From Zunongwangia endophytica (GTDB lineage: Bacteria > Bacteroidota > Bacteroidia > Flavobacteriales > Flavobacteriaceae): a stretch of DNA of 64,000 nucleotides. The stretch spans positions 558,001 to 622,000 of the forward strand of contig NZ_JAUFPZ010000002.1 of assembly GCF_030409505.1 (NCBI RefSeq). Direction: 5' to 3'. The notes under the pieces were generated by a model. That model was not told the origin of the DNA. It ran no database searches and worked only from the letters and a program-made list of their open reading frames with translations. Below are positions 16,930 to 26,469 of the stretch, one piece after another; within the stretch, counting starts at the first letter, position 1; each line of letters opens with the position of its first letter. A program made the translations under genes and the position numbers.

Positions 16930-17892
16930 TTAATATTGTATTTCTTTCTTTTTCTTTTGTTGTGTAGGACTTATAATTTCTACGTTTTGGAAGGCGATTG
17001 CGCCTTTCACTACAGATCCTATTACCTTGCGCATCGCATCGATAATTTGCATTTTTAGCTCGCTACGATTGTAAATCAAGCTGACTTCTCTAGCCGGTAC
17101 GGGATCTTTAAACATTCGCAAATTACTCTTATCCTTATCTGGGAGATCCATAGTGTGTAGATAAGGCAACAACGTCATACCTAAGCCTTCGTTAGCTAAT
17201 TTGATCAAGGTTTCAAAGCTTCCGCTTTGTAATCTAAAATGTTCAGCTTCTGTAGATTTTACCGTTTTACATAAATTAATAATGCCGTCTTTAAAGCAAT
17301 GGCCGTCCTGCAATAAAAGAATATCATCGATATCTAAATCGCCTACATCAATTTTATGATCTTTATGTAATCGATGGCTTGGCGGAATATAACCTACAAA
17401 AGGCTCATAATATAAAACGTTCTCTTTAATGCCATCAATACTTAGCGGAGTAGCTGCAATTGCAGCATCAAGATGTCCTTCTTTAAGTTTTTCTATAATA
17501 GCTTCAGTATGTAATTCTTCAATTTGAAGCTTAACTTTTGGGTATTTTTTAATGAAGTTATTAATAAACATTGGTAGTAAAGTAGGCATTACCGTTGGGA
17601 TTATTCCCAGCCTAAATGCACCACCAATAAATCCTTTTTGCTGATCTACAATATCCTGAATTCGATCACTTTCATTTACTATATTCCGAGCCTGAGTCAC
17701 AATTTTCTTCCCAGTTTCAGTAAGCTCAATAGGTTTTTTGCTTCTATCAAAGATTAGAATATCTAACTCTTCTTCCAGTTTCTGTATTTGCATACTTAAA
17801 GTGGGCTGGGTAACAAATACCTTTTGAGCAGCTCTGGTGAAATTTTTATGTTCAGCAACGGCCAAAACGTAATGTAACTGTGTAATCGTCAT
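16930..17892 (-). CDS. oxyR: LysR-family peroxide sensor OxyR
   Basis: This 320-residue regulator has an N-terminal LysR helix-turn-helix (FTRAAQKVFVTQPTLSMQIQKLEEE) and a C-terminal sensor domain. The redox cysteines fall at C199 and C208, in LLQDGHCFKDGIINLC, at the same numbering as E. coli OxyR. This is strong evidence that it senses hydrogen peroxide by forming a disulfide and then activates defence genes. The target catalase or Dps genes are not in this window. It is convergent with the 65-residue gene. Confidence 0.93.
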   Translation of the reverse strand: MTITQLHYVLAVAEHKNFTRAAQKVFVTQPTLSMQIQKLEEELDILIFDRSKKPIELTETGKKIVTQARNIVNESDRIQDIVDQQKGFIGGAFRLGIIPTVMPTLLPMFINNFIKKYPKVKLQIEELHTEAIIEKLKEGHLDAAIAATPLSIDGIKENVLYYEPFVGYIPPSHRLHKDHKIDVGDLDIDDILLLQDGHCFKDGIINLCKTVKSTEAEHFRLQSGSFETLIKLANEGLGMTLLPYLHTMDLPDKDKSNLRMFKDPVPAREVSLIYNRSELKMQIIDAMRKVIGSVVKGAIAFQNVEIISPTQQKKKKEIQY

Positions 17893-17922
17893 AATCGAAA
17901 TGAAATATTTTATACTAATAAC

Positions 17923-17941
17923 TCGAGATTTTCAATCTCGA
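17923..17941. promoter_or_regulatory. inverted repeat upstream of oxyR
   Basis: TCGAGATT-TTC-AATCTCGA is a perfect 8-bp inverted repeat, 30 nt before the oxyR start. CTAT tetramers at 17971-17974 and 17982-17985 are 11 bp apart, resembling OxyR half-site spacing, but the match is weak. Autoregulation is possible. Confidence 0.4.
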
Positions 17942-18013
17942 ATGTCTTCTTACAAATATATTAGTTTTTTCTATTAGTAATCTATAAAAGCTAAAGTTTA
18001 TCTATGACGAAAT

Positions 18014-18041
18014 CCCATAACTAGTGCAAACTAATTATGGG
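18014..18041. terminator. hairpin downstream of the DUF2141 gene
   Basis: CCCATAACTAGT pairs with ACTAATTATGGG (one mismatch) around a GCAA loop. It lies 22 nt past the stop of the DUF2141 gene. There is no good T run on either strand, so a terminator or a processed 3' hairpin are both possible. Confidence 0.4.
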
Positions 18042-18063
18042 AGGAGTTCTATCGTCGCGGTTT

Positions 18064-18489
18064 TTATAGTCGAATATTTAATTCTTTCTCCGTACCGTCG
18101 AAAGTGAATTTTCCTTCTTCCCAGGTTGGAGGGCCGTAGGGATTTAATTTATTATTAGAAATGCCATAATCTTCTTTTGGCATTCCGTTAGACTCAAAAT
18201 CCATTTTATCATTATCATTTTTGTCATGGAAGCAAATCACAGCGTATTCGCCTTCAGGAACATCATCAAAAGTAATCATAGATTTGCCATCTTCGATCGT
18301 TGCACTTTTAGAGTAATTGGGCTTTTTCATAAAACTGTCTTTAGTGTAAATGGCGTACATGATCTTTCCATCATCGCTGGTTACGTTTAGAATTTCTACG
18401 GAAATAGATCCGGTTTTGGCTGTTTTACTTTCCTGAGCAGAAGAGATTCCTGTAATAAGTAATGCGAAAATAATTGCTAAAGTCTTCAT
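18064..18489 (-). CDS. secreted DUF2141 protein
   Basis: This 141-residue protein has a signal peptide (about 1-18, ending SSAQ) and a DUF2141 domain. The pattern DVPEGEYAVICFHDKNDNDK followed by MDFESNGMPKEDYGISNN is the family hallmark; the DxNxDxxxD loop may bind calcium. It is expected in the periplasm or outside the cell, and its function is not known. It is monocistronic. Confidence 0.9.
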   Translation of the reverse strand: MKTLAIIFALLITGISSAQESKTAKTGSISVEILNVTSDDGKIMYAIYTKDSFMKKPNYSKSATIEDGKSMITFDDVPEGEYAVICFHDKNDNDKMDFESNGMPKEDYGISNNKLNPYGPPTWEEGKFTFDGTEKELNIRL

Positions 18490-18722
18490 ATCTAATTGGT
18501 TTTATTTAATTGAACACAGTAAACTTACCTGAAATATGAAGCGCAGAATAAAACAGATGACCGAGTTGTAGAATTTCACTACTGAACTGTTTTTTCTTTT
18601 ATTGAATAAGAGAATAAAACTTAAAGAGGGTTGAAAAGCTTGTAATATGAAGTTTTATCGAAGTCGACCAATATTCGAGGCATCGAAAATTAGAATTGAA
18701 AAGTTAAAGTTTAATTCTAATA
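18490..18722. other. 233-bp intergenic region
   Basis: AT-rich sequence with no convincing coding frame, terminator or RNA. It should contain the promoter of the DUF2141 gene on the minus strand, but no clear -7 element stands out. Confidence 0.3.
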
Positions 18723-19277
18723 TTACAGACCTTGATCGTCAATTATATCTTTTAAAGGCATTTTGTAGTTTTCATAGCTGCTGTGCGTATCCAGAAAAGG
18801 TTCTATGGTAAAACTAAACGTACGATTCCCCTCAAAAACCCAGTAGTTTCCTTCTAGCTTGCCATCGTCGGTTTTTATATAATCCTTTAAAATATTATTT
18901 ATTGTAAATTGATTCTTTTCTTTATTGTACCAGATTCCCAGAGGACGTAAATCTTCTTCCTGTGAATAGTTTAAAATCAAATGAGGTTGGATTTCATTTT
19001 TGATAGATTTTAAATCAAATTTTTTAGAAGGAAGAGTAGCCAATTCTTTGGACCATTTCGGTGTATTTTCTTGATAAGAAATAAGTTCTTCCCATTGTCT
19101 CAAAACGGTTATACTGTCTTCTTGTGATTGAATAACCGCAAATAGATCTTCTTGAATAATTTCTATGGTTTTCTTTTCAGGATTTATGGTAACGGTAGTT
19201 TTTTCAGCAGCAATCCGGCCATCTTCCCTTCCAAAAAAGGATGCCAATATGAAAAATAGAATTTTTATTTCTTCCAT
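18723..19277 (-). CDS. protein of unknown function, possibly secreted
   Basis: I do not recognise this 184-residue protein. The N-terminus (MEEIKILFFILASFFG) is hydrophobic and could be an uncleaved anchor or weak signal peptide. The rest is soluble and mixed alpha/beta: a segment with EKTTVTINPEKKTIEIIQED (about 25-44) and a C-terminal part with VFEGNRTFSFTIEPF. It stands alone, with 200-bp gaps on both sides. Codon use is like its neighbours. Confidence 0.6.
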   Translation of the reverse strand: MEEIKILFFILASFFGREDGRIAAEKTTVTINPEKKTIEIIQEDLFAVIQSQEDSITVLRQWEELISYQENTPKWSKELATLPSKKFDLKSIKNEIQPHLILNYSQEEDLRPLGIWYNKEKNQFTINNILKDYIKTDDGKLEGNYWVFEGNRTFSFTIEPFLDTHSSYENYKMPLKDIIDDQGL

Positions 19278-19503
19278 GCGACAAGATTATGGCTGTTCAG
19301 ATTTCAGCTAATTTAAGATCTCTGACTTCTAATTAAAATTAATCAATTTTAGGTGGAATATTACTAATTTCAGTTTTATAATAATCTAGGAATTTTTAAT
19401 TCCTTCCATACTAAAAAAGCCATTTTCGGCATTCAAAGTTGAAATTAGCATACAAATTTCTGTTGAACTGAATTTTTAAACTTCAAACGATCAAATGCAG
19501 TCT

Positions 19504-20835
19504 CTAAATCAAACCTCGCGCTTTAATCTCAAGATATTTATTGATGGTATTTACGCTTAATTCTTTGGGTTTTGTAAGTACGGTTTGGATACCATTTCGT
19601 TGAAGTTCTTTAGCCATTTTCACTTTATTCTGGCTAAATTCTTCAGCGATTCCCTGATGTGCGCTTTCGCTAAGATTTTCGGGGTAGGAGTGAAGCAATT
19701 TAGTGATTTCGGTATTTTCAAAGAAAACAACCACTAAAACATGGCGTTTATTTATCGCTTTTAAATATGGTAGTTGTCGTTCTAAGGCCGATGGATGCTC
19801 AAAATTAGTGTAGAGCATTAATAAGCTGCGATGCGTAATAAACCGATTAATACCGGCGTATAAACTTCCAAAATCAGATTCCTTAAAATCGGTATTCACA
19901 TTATAAAGACTTTCCATAATGCGCTGCAACTGACTCATCCTCGAGGAATCTTTCAGTATTTTTTCAACTTTAGAAGAGAAACTAATTAATCCCGTTTTAT
20001 CTTTCTTCCGTAGGGCTATATTCGAAAAAGCCAGACTACTATTAATCGCATAATCTAGCAAACTAAGACCTTCAAAAGGCATTTTCATCACTCTACCGGT
20101 ATCGATTACTGAATAAACCGGCTGCGCTTTTTCATCTTGAAATTGATTAACCATCAAATTTCGATGTTTCGCGGTGGCTTTCCAATTTATAGTTCTTACA
20201 TCGTCTCCATTAACATATTCCTTAATCTGCTCGAACTCCATCGTATGCCCAAGTCGGCGTATTTTTTTGAGTCCGGATTGCGAAATTCTATTATCAATCG
20301 CCAGGAAATCAAGCTTCTTCATCTGAATAAACGACGGATAAACTTTCACCATTTGTTCAGCATCAAAAACCTGTCTGATTTTGGCTAATTTCAGAATGGT
20401 TTGTGCGTAGATATTTAGTTTTCCGAAGATATATTCGCCACGCGCTAAAGGGGTAACTTCATGTTCAAATTCGAAGTTTTTAGTAGGTTTTACTTCGGAA
20501 GTATATAAAAAATCTCTTTTTTGAAACTGAATTGGAAGCTCGTCAATAACTTCAGCAAAAACCTTAAAAGAATACGCATTTTTAATCTGAATTTTAATTG
20601 AATTCGCATCAGAATTACTGAATTTCTCTGGTAAAATTCGTTTTGCAGTTAAACCCTTTCCTTGAAATAAAGCTATAATATCAAATAATAAAGCAATGCT
20701 TAAAATTACAAATATCACCCAAATGACCGGATAGATCGCAGGAATCCAAAACGAAAATAGTAAAAGTACGGCAATCGCAGCAATCGCGTAAAAGAAACGC
20801 TTTGTTAAGTATAAGGATTTAAGAAATTTAATCAC
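19504..20835 (-). CDS. DUF58 domain protein
   Basis: This 443-residue protein has two N-terminal membrane helices (about 15-55), a beta-rich middle region and the DUF58 core with GDDVRTINWKATAKHRNLMV (about 210-230), leading into a von Willebrand A-like domain. DUF58 proteins pair with MoxR ATPases, and here the MoxR gene overlaps by one base. The pair probably forms a chaperone-type system acting on envelope or metal-dependent proteins. It is the last gene of the SpoIIM-MoxR operon. Confidence 0.92.
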   Translation of the reverse strand: MIKFLKSLYLTKRFFYAIAAIAVLLLFSFWIPAIYPVIWVIFVILSIALLFDIIALFQGKGLTAKRILPEKFSNSDANSIKIQIKNAYSFKVFAEVIDELPIQFQKRDFLYTSEVKPTKNFEFEHEVTPLARGEYIFGKLNIYAQTILKLAKIRQVFDAEQMVKVYPSFIQMKKLDFLAIDNRISQSGLKKIRRLGHTMEFEQIKEYVNGDDVRTINWKATAKHRNLMVNQFQDEKAQPVYSVIDTGRVMKMPFEGLSLLDYAINSSLAFSNIALRKKDKTGLISFSSKVEKILKDSSRMSQLQRIMESLYNVNTDFKESDFGSLYAGINRFITHRSLLMLYTNFEHPSALERQLPYLKAINKRHVLVVVFFENTEITKLLHSYPENLSESAHQGIAEEFSQNKVKMAKELQRNGIQTVLTKPKELSVNTINKYLEIKARGLI

Positions 20836-21848
20836 TATCGCGGAATTTCTACAGATTGGCTAATCATTTGAATCACATCTTTGGTTTTCATGCCTTCCAT
20901 CTCACGATCTGGCGAAAGGATAATACGATGTCCTAAAACTGGATTTAGTGATTTCTTAATATCTTCCGGAATTACAAAATCACGTCCATTAATGGCTGCG
21001 AAAGCTTTAGCTGCATTCATAATCGCAATCGAAGCTCTTGGTGAAGCACCTAAATAGAGATGCGCATGCTGGCGCGTTTTACTTACAATCTCGGCAATAT
21101 AATGCAATAGCTTTTCTTCAATTTTAATATCGAAAATCTGCATTTTCAATTCCTTTAATTTTTCAGGAGAAAGAATAGGGGTGATGCTGCTTTCCGGCTT
21201 TTGGCCTTTTCTTCCGTTGTGACCTTTAAGAATTTCAATTTCTTCTTCTAATTTTGGATAATCGACTTCAATTTTAAAAAGAAAACGATCCAATTGTGCT
21301 TCCGGTAGTGCATAGGTTCCTTCTTGTTCTACCGGATTTTGCGTAGCCAAAACCATAAAAGGATCTTGCAAAGAATGGCAGGCTCCATCGATAGTTACCT
21401 GGCGTTCTTCCATTACTTCAAATAACGCAGCCTGTGTTTTTGCAGGGGCACGGTTAATCTCATCGATAAGCACGATATTAGAAAAAACGGGACCTGGTTT
21501 AAATTCGAAATTAGAGCTTTGCATATTTAACACCGAAGTTCCCAAAACATCACTCGGCATCAAATCTGGTGTAAACTGAATTCTACTAAAATCGGTTTGC
21601 AGGCATTTCGCAAAAAGTTTTGCTGTTATCGTTTTAGCAACACCGGGAACACCTTCTATCAAAACGTGGCCATTAGAAAGTAAACCTACAATAAGCAATT
21701 CTACAAATTCGGTTTGGCCTACGATAATTTGCGAAAGCTGAGATTTTAAATCTTCGACTGAATTTTTTAAGTCTTCCAGCGGAATTCGATTATCAAAATT
21801 CAGTTCGTTAGTTGCTTCGTTTTCTGGTTGTATATTTTGTTCTTCCAT
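20835..21848 (-). CDS. MoxR-family AAA ATPase
   Basis: This 337-residue ATPase has Walker A (IEGVPGVAKTITAKLF), Walker B with sensor (IVLIDEINRAPAKTQAALFE) and the MoxR hallmark LATQNPVEQEGTYALPEAQL. The C-terminal lid has LYLGASPRASIAIMNAAKAF. MoxR ATPases act as chaperones for assembling or activating partner proteins, usually a VWA or DUF58 protein; the DUF58 gene overlaps by one base downstream. The DUF4350 gene ends 55 nt upstream. Confidence 0.95.
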   Translation of the reverse strand: MEEQNIQPENEATNELNFDNRIPLEDLKNSVEDLKSQLSQIIVGQTEFVELLIVGLLSNGHVLIEGVPGVAKTITAKLFAKCLQTDFSRIQFTPDLMPSDVLGTSVLNMQSSNFEFKPGPVFSNIVLIDEINRAPAKTQAALFEVMEERQVTIDGACHSLQDPFMVLATQNPVEQEGTYALPEAQLDRFLFKIEVDYPKLEEEIEILKGHNGRKGQKPESSITPILSPEKLKELKMQIFDIKIEEKLLHYIAEIVSKTRQHAHLYLGASPRASIAIMNAAKAFAAINGRDFVIPEDIKKSLNPVLGHRIILSPDREMEGMKTKDVIQMISQSVEIPR

Positions 21849-21903
21849 TGGGTTTCTATTTTTCTTCTTTCGAAGTTATATTTTCAGTTGATTTTATAGA
21901 AAA

Positions 21904-23142
21904 TCAAACGATATTTTTGGTTTTTCTGGCGTTCGCATATTTAAATTTATGAATGCCTTTACTTATATTTTCGTAATCCTGTGCTGTAGCTTTCTTATTT
22001 TCTACCGCCTCTATATTTTCAAATAATTCCTTTATAAAATCTATAGAATTTTCTGTTTTATCAGCTAAAATTGGATAAAATTCATCTCCTTTTTTATCGG
22101 GATCGAGCTTCATTTCTGTACGAATATATTCTTTAAAATGCTGAATACGCTTTTTAGTCAATTCGTCTACTTGTTTCTTTTCAAGGTAAAGATCGGCAAT
22201 AGTTTGTGTGTATTCGTACGACTGATTTTTTAGAGGTTTTACCACCGGGATTGCGCGTTGTTTCCGCTTTCCTTCAAAAATAATAAATAGCACCGATGCA
22301 ATGATCATAAGATAATATGCCCATTTGAATGGCTTGTTTTGCATGATGATATACAACAGACTTGTAGGTTGGGCTTTACCGGTTTTGTAATAATTATCCC
22401 AGTAAATTGGCTGATCTTGATCGATATAAGCTAATACATTTTCAGCATACTTAAAATTGTTATTTTTCAGCATAAAATAGTTACCGAAAGCTTCTGGAGT
22501 GCTATGCAAGACGATCTTTCCTTCGCCAAATTCATTTTCAATAAAATTTATTTGCGGTTCACTTATCGTATCATCATCATATTTTACCGTTCCTAAAATG
22601 GTCGTTTTTAACGTATCTATTTTGCTGAAGTAAATAGAACTAAACTCATGCGGAACTTCAAACGGCCCATCCTGGCTAAAATTTGGATTTACCAGATCTA
22701 ATTCGGTTTTGGGAATAAAACTGATTTCATTTTCAATCTTCTTGTTATATGGTTTTGTTTCTAAATTTAGTGTATCTAAAAAATGCTCCCCAAAAACATC
22801 TGAAGCTATAAAAGCGGTATTTCCTTTTTCAACCCAATTCAGCAATTTATTTAATTCATCTTCATCAAAATTCACATAATTATTTAAAAAGAAATAGGTG
22901 CCATTTTCGATACTCGCACTATCGCTTAAATACTCGAAAGGAGGGATGTTAATCTCTTTAAAATTATCAGTATTGCTGGCTTTCCAGTTTTCATAAAAAA
23001 CATAGGTTCCTAATGGAATTTTATCCTGTTTGGCGTAGCTGGGATACCAGTTTATAGGAGTAGGCTCGATAGCTTCCAGATAGGTTAGGAATGCTATTAG
23101 GAGTATAAAAACACCAAGCGCAATTTTATAAAATCTACTCAT
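21904..23142 (-). CDS. DUF4350 domain membrane protein
   Basis: This 412-residue protein has an N-terminal helix (about 5-22), a large extracytoplasmic region resembling DUF4350 (EKGNTAFIASDVFGEHFLD, then GKIVLHSTPEAFGNYF) and a second helix at about 275-292 (WAYYLMIIASVLFIIFEG). A cytoplasmic tail of about 120 residues ends the chain. In MoxR operons DUF4350 proteins are usual partners of unknown function. It overlaps the DUF4129 gene by 8 nt. Confidence 0.82.
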   Translation of the reverse strand: MSRFYKIALGVFILLIAFLTYLEAIEPTPINWYPSYAKQDKIPLGTYVFYENWKASNTDNFKEINIPPFEYLSDSASIENGTYFFLNNYVNFDEDELNKLLNWVEKGNTAFIASDVFGEHFLDTLNLETKPYNKKIENEISFIPKTELDLVNPNFSQDGPFEVPHEFSSIYFSKIDTLKTTILGTVKYDDDTISEPQINFIENEFGEGKIVLHSTPEAFGNYFMLKNNNFKYAENVLAYIDQDQPIYWDNYYKTGKAQPTSLLYIIMQNKPFKWAYYLMIIASVLFIIFEGKRKQRAIPVVKPLKNQSYEYTQTIADLYLEKKQVDELTKKRIQHFKEYIRTEMKLDPDKKGDEFYPILADKTENSIDFIKELFENIEAVENKKATAQDYENISKGIHKFKYANARKTKNIV

Positions 23143-23902
23143 TCTTGGTGTTTTTGATATTGGTATTTAATTCTGAAAATCCTTTCTCTGCCAATAGAAA
23201 GTCATCCTTAGAAACCCGAAAATCGCCGTACCAGATAAAGTTGTAAATGCGAGTAACTTTTTTAAAAATGCTGTTTAATTGCGTATTATTTATTTCTGAA
23301 ATATAATCGTCGTTGGTCTTTTGAGCTTCAAAATCGATAAAGTTCTTAAGATCTAATTCTTTTAACGCCTGTAGATAATAGTAACGAACAGCCAAGCGAT
23401 ATTGGCCATTTTCAATAGCTTCTTTTATTAAAGCGGGAATATCTGCATTCTGGATAATTTCTTCTTCATCGTCCAGGTAAACCTTTGCTGTTTGTGATTC
23501 CTGTAAAATATTCTTGCCGGGATTCATTCTGGTAAATAGCCAGATCACCAGAATAATTATACCGATTAAAAGGATATAAGGAATTATTTTTATAATAAAG
23601 CCAAAGAAGCTACCAGCATCATAATCGCCAAATAACCAATTTAGTAATTGTTGATATTTTTGATTGATCCACTCTTTAAATTGCTGCCACCAGTTTTTAT
23701 GCTGTTCTTCTTCTAAGTAATTAAAATCTTCGTTTTGTTTAAGATTTTTAATAGTGGTTTCTTCAAATTGAAGCGGACTAAGATTGCTATTTTCATCATA
23801 GCGTACCTCTTGTAGTTCCGCTTTATTTTCAGCAATAGAATCCTGCTGTGAAAACGCGAAATTGAAATTCAGCAATAAAAGAAAATAGATTAATATTCTC
23901 AT
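23135..23902 (-). CDS. DUF4129 domain membrane protein
   Basis: This 255-residue protein has a signal peptide (about 1-18), a periplasmic part rich in Glu and Trp, one membrane helix (about 100-125, FIIKIIPYILLIGIIILVIW) and a C-terminal DUF4129 domain (about 145-250). The domain pattern is QYRLAVRYYYLQALKELDL and IYNFIWYGDFRVSKDDF. DUF4129 resembles part of transglutaminase-like proteins and recurs with MoxR/DUF58. It overlaps its neighbours by 8 and 4 nt, so translation is coupled. Confidence 0.87.
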   Translation of the reverse strand: MRILIYFLLLLNFNFAFSQQDSIAENKAELQEVRYDENSNLSPLQFEETTIKNLKQNEDFNYLEEEQHKNWWQQFKEWINQKYQQLLNWLFGDYDAGSFFGFIIKIIPYILLIGIIILVIWLFTRMNPGKNILQESQTAKVYLDDEEEIIQNADIPALIKEAIENGQYRLAVRYYYLQALKELDLKNFIDFEAQKTNDDYISEINNTQLNSIFKKVTRIYNFIWYGDFRVSKDDFLLAEKGFSELNTNIKNTKNE

Positions 23903-24768
23903 TCTTGATCGTTACCAAGCTTATCGATACTTTCAAAAGTACCAGTGAAGTTTTTCTCTTCGTGTAAATTAAAATACACAAGACTCATAAATAGAGGCGT
24001 AATAATATATAATATGTATTGTGCTATCGAAGCCAATATGGATAATATCATCATAATAGGATCTTTGTTTTCCATATTTTCGGCAATTGTTTCTACGCCC
24101 GCATCTATCCCCGAGATCATATTTACAAGCATATAAACTATTAGCGGAAGTTGGAAAACCACATTTATCACGTACATAATTATCCCAAAGACTATGAGCA
24201 AACCAAAGGTTATCCACCAATTATCTTTTATAAGCTTAAAGCAAGAAGATATGGTATCACCAACACTTTTTTGCTCAAAAACTAAAATCGGTAAAGCAAC
24301 AGTAAAGACAACGCCCAAATATATACTTGGTATAATTAAGAAAATAAATGCGATAAAGATAAGCATCGCAACAATCAAATTAATTGCTAAACCGCTGCCT
24401 AAATCATTTTTGAGTCCGTTTTTGACATCCTCCTCGCTTACAATTCCGTTATTCGCAATATATGATTTTACATAGTTGAACACGCTTAGATAAAGTGCGG
24501 TGATATAGACAAAAAGAGCGAGCATGTTTATGAGCGCCGGGATTAGAAATCCTGTTAAATTTGTATAACCTTCAAAGCCAATGCCAATGGTCATATATGT
24601 ATAGTAGGCATTAGTCAGGATTAGTGCTACCAAAAACGGAGCACAGACTTTTAAATTTATACTGAAAAAGTTTTTTGCGTTTTCCCGTATAAACTTAAAA
24701 GTATCACTTAACAGATCTCCAAAATCTCTTGTTTTTCTAAATCTGAAAACATTATTTTCCATCAACAA
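23899..24768 (-). CDS. polytopic membrane protein of the MoxR operon
   Basis: This 289-residue protein has about six transmembrane segments and no recognised catalytic motif. Its layout resembles the DUF975/glycerophosphodiesterase membrane-domain group (LIKDNWWITFGLLIVFGII), which is an inference. It overlaps the SpoIIM gene by 17 nt and the DUF4129 gene by 4 nt. An alternative start is the ATG at 24762. It probably takes part in the same envelope complex. Confidence 0.75.
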   Translation of the reverse strand: MLMENNVFRFRKTRDFGDLLSDTFKFIRENAKNFFSINLKVCAPFLVALILTNAYYTYMTIGIGFEGYTNLTGFLIPALINMLALFVYITALYLSVFNYVKSYIANNGIVSEEDVKNGLKNDLGSGLAINLIVAMLIFIAFIFLIIPSIYLGVVFTVALPILVFEQKSVGDTISSCFKLIKDNWWITFGLLIVFGIIMYVINVVFQLPLIVYMLVNMISGIDAGVETIAENMENKDPIMMILSILASIAQYILYIITPLFMSLVYFNLHEEKNFTGTFESIDKLGNDQE

Positions 24769-25717
24769 CTTTTTTGTGCAAGCGATGTGGCAATATTACA
24801 TAGTACCACACGATTAATATTAACGATAAACTTATAATTAAAATAGCCAGCGCATCTGGCATTTCTGTATGTCTTGTTACAAATCCTTCTAAAAATCCTG
24901 CAATAATAAAAAAAGGAACGGTAGAAATGATGATTTTTAATCCGTCTTTAATACCGGTTACAAAAGAATGCAATCGGCTGTAAGTTTTTGGGAATAAAAT
25001 ACTTTTCCCCACAACCAAACCGGCGCATGCTGCAATAATTATTACTGAAATTTCTATAGTACCGTGTATCCAAATGGTTCTTGCCGATTCCCAAAGTAAG
25101 CCTTTATCGTAAAAGAAATACTGAAATGAACCTAACATGATTGCATTTTGCATGATTATTACCAACGTTCCTAAACCGCCAAGAACGCCAAGGGTAAAAG
25201 CCATTAAGCCAACCCTAACATTATTTATGGTGATCCCCAAAAACATATCTGTTTCTGATGCTTGCTTGTAAACAGCCATGGGATCGTTATTCTCGATATT
25301 ATTTAACGTAGCGTTTACATAAGCATCGCCTAAGACAGCACGTACAAAATTAGCATCGCTTGCCGCAGAAAAAGCACCAATTGTGGCAAATATGGCAAAT
25401 ACCAAAAAGCTGAATAAAAGCTGTTTTTGATATTGGTAGAAAAATAACGGAAACTCTTTCGTATAAAATAAAAGAAACTTATTCTTCGATTCCGTTTTAT
25501 TTTTATAGATCATACGATGCGCAGAGGATGCAAGATCATTAAGGTAGCGAGCAGTATTACTTCCTGTATAAAAAGTATTGGCGTAGCTTAAGTGATCTGT
25601 AATTTCTACATAGGCAGCAGAAAGCTGATCCGGAGAAATATTAGTATTATTTTTCAGGAGACTTTCAAACTTGAGCCATTTATCTTTATTTTGCTTCACA
25701 AAAGCAGCCTCGCGCAT
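24752..25717 (-). CDS. SpoIIM (stage II sporulation protein M) family membrane protein
   Basis: This 321-residue protein has a cytoplasmic N-terminal helical region (1-100) and then about five membrane segments of the SpoIIM type. Typical stretches are LGITINNVRVGLMAFTLGVL and ARTIWIHGTIEISVIIIAACAG. The organism is not expected to sporulate; in Bacteroidota this family is found with MoxR operons. It is the first gene of the minus-strand operon, divergent from the RDD gene with only 38 nt between starts. Confidence 0.9.
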   Translation of the reverse strand: MREAAFVKQNKDKWLKFESLLKNNTNISPDQLSAAYVEITDHLSYANTFYTGSNTARYLNDLASSAHRMIYKNKTESKNKFLLFYTKEFPLFFYQYQKQLLFSFLVFAIFATIGAFSAASDANFVRAVLGDAYVNATLNNIENNDPMAVYKQASETDMFLGITINNVRVGLMAFTLGVLGGLGTLVIIMQNAIMLGSFQYFFYDKGLLWESARTIWIHGTIEISVIIIAACAGLVVGKSILFPKTYSRLHSFVTGIKDGLKIIISTVPFFIIAGFLEGFVTRHTEMPDALAILIISLSLILIVWYYVILPHRLHKKVVDGK

Positions 25718-25755
25718 ATTCAGGATTAAATTAGATCCTCAAAGAAACATATTTA

Positions 25756-26469
25756 ATGGATAATTTTCAAATTGAAACCGCTCAAAATATCGGAATTCAG
25801 CAAAATTCGGCTTCTATTGGTGATCGAATTTTAGCATTTTTAGTAGATTTTTTTATAATTGCCGCCTACGGTATTCTTAGCATGCTATTATTGGCAGGTT
25901 TAGAAGCCGATCGTTTTGGCGAAGGCGTGTACTATGTGGTGATAGGTTTGCCTATTTTTCTTTATTATTTATTATTCGAAACTTTTTGGGATGGGAAAAC
26001 TCCCGGAAAATCTGCATTGAAAATACGCGTGGTGAAATTGGATGGATCTCGACCTGCTTTTTCAAATTATCTGATACGCTGGTTGCTGCGAACTATCGAC
26101 ATTAGTTTAGGAAGTGGAAGCATCGCTGTAGTTACTATTTTACTAAATGGTAAAGGACAGCGTTTAGGCGATATGGCTGCAAAAACAACGGTGATTTCTG
26201 AAAAAAGAAAAGTGAGCTTAGCCAATACTTTAGCAGTTGAAATTCCTGAAGATTACTTCCCAAAATATCCTCAGGTAACAGTTTTGAACGACAGGGATGT
26301 ACAGGAAATTAAAGAGATTTATAGAAATGCTCGAATAAAAGGCAATCATAATATTATTATCGCTTTAGCTGAAAAATTATCCAACTTACTCGGAGTGAAA
26401 TTTGAAGAAAAACCAATGGTTTTTGTACAACGAGTGATTGAAGATTACAACTATTTTACGCAACAGTAA
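25756..26469 (+). CDS. RDD family membrane protein
   Basis: This 237-residue protein has an RDD domain (about 17-150) with three hydrophobic segments: ILAFLVDFFIIAAYGILSML, YYVVIGLPIFLYYLLFETFW followed by GKTPGKSALKIRVV, and SLGSGSIAVVTILLNGKGQRL. A cytoplasmic C-terminal region follows. RDD proteins may move ions or small solutes, but function is not settled. It faces the SpoIIM-MoxR operon across a 38-bp gap, a pairing common in Bacteroidota. Confidence 0.9.
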   Translation: MDNFQIETAQNIGIQQNSASIGDRILAFLVDFFIIAAYGILSMLLLAGLEADRFGEGVYYVVIGLPIFLYYLLFETFWDGKTPGKSALKIRVVKLDGSRPAFSNYLIRWLLRTIDISLGSGSIAVVTILLNGKGQRLGDMAAKTTVISEKRKVSLANTLAVEIPEDYFPKYPQVTVLNDRDVQEIKEIYRNARIKGNHNIIIALAEKLSNLLGVKFEEKPMVFVQRVIEDYNYFTQQ

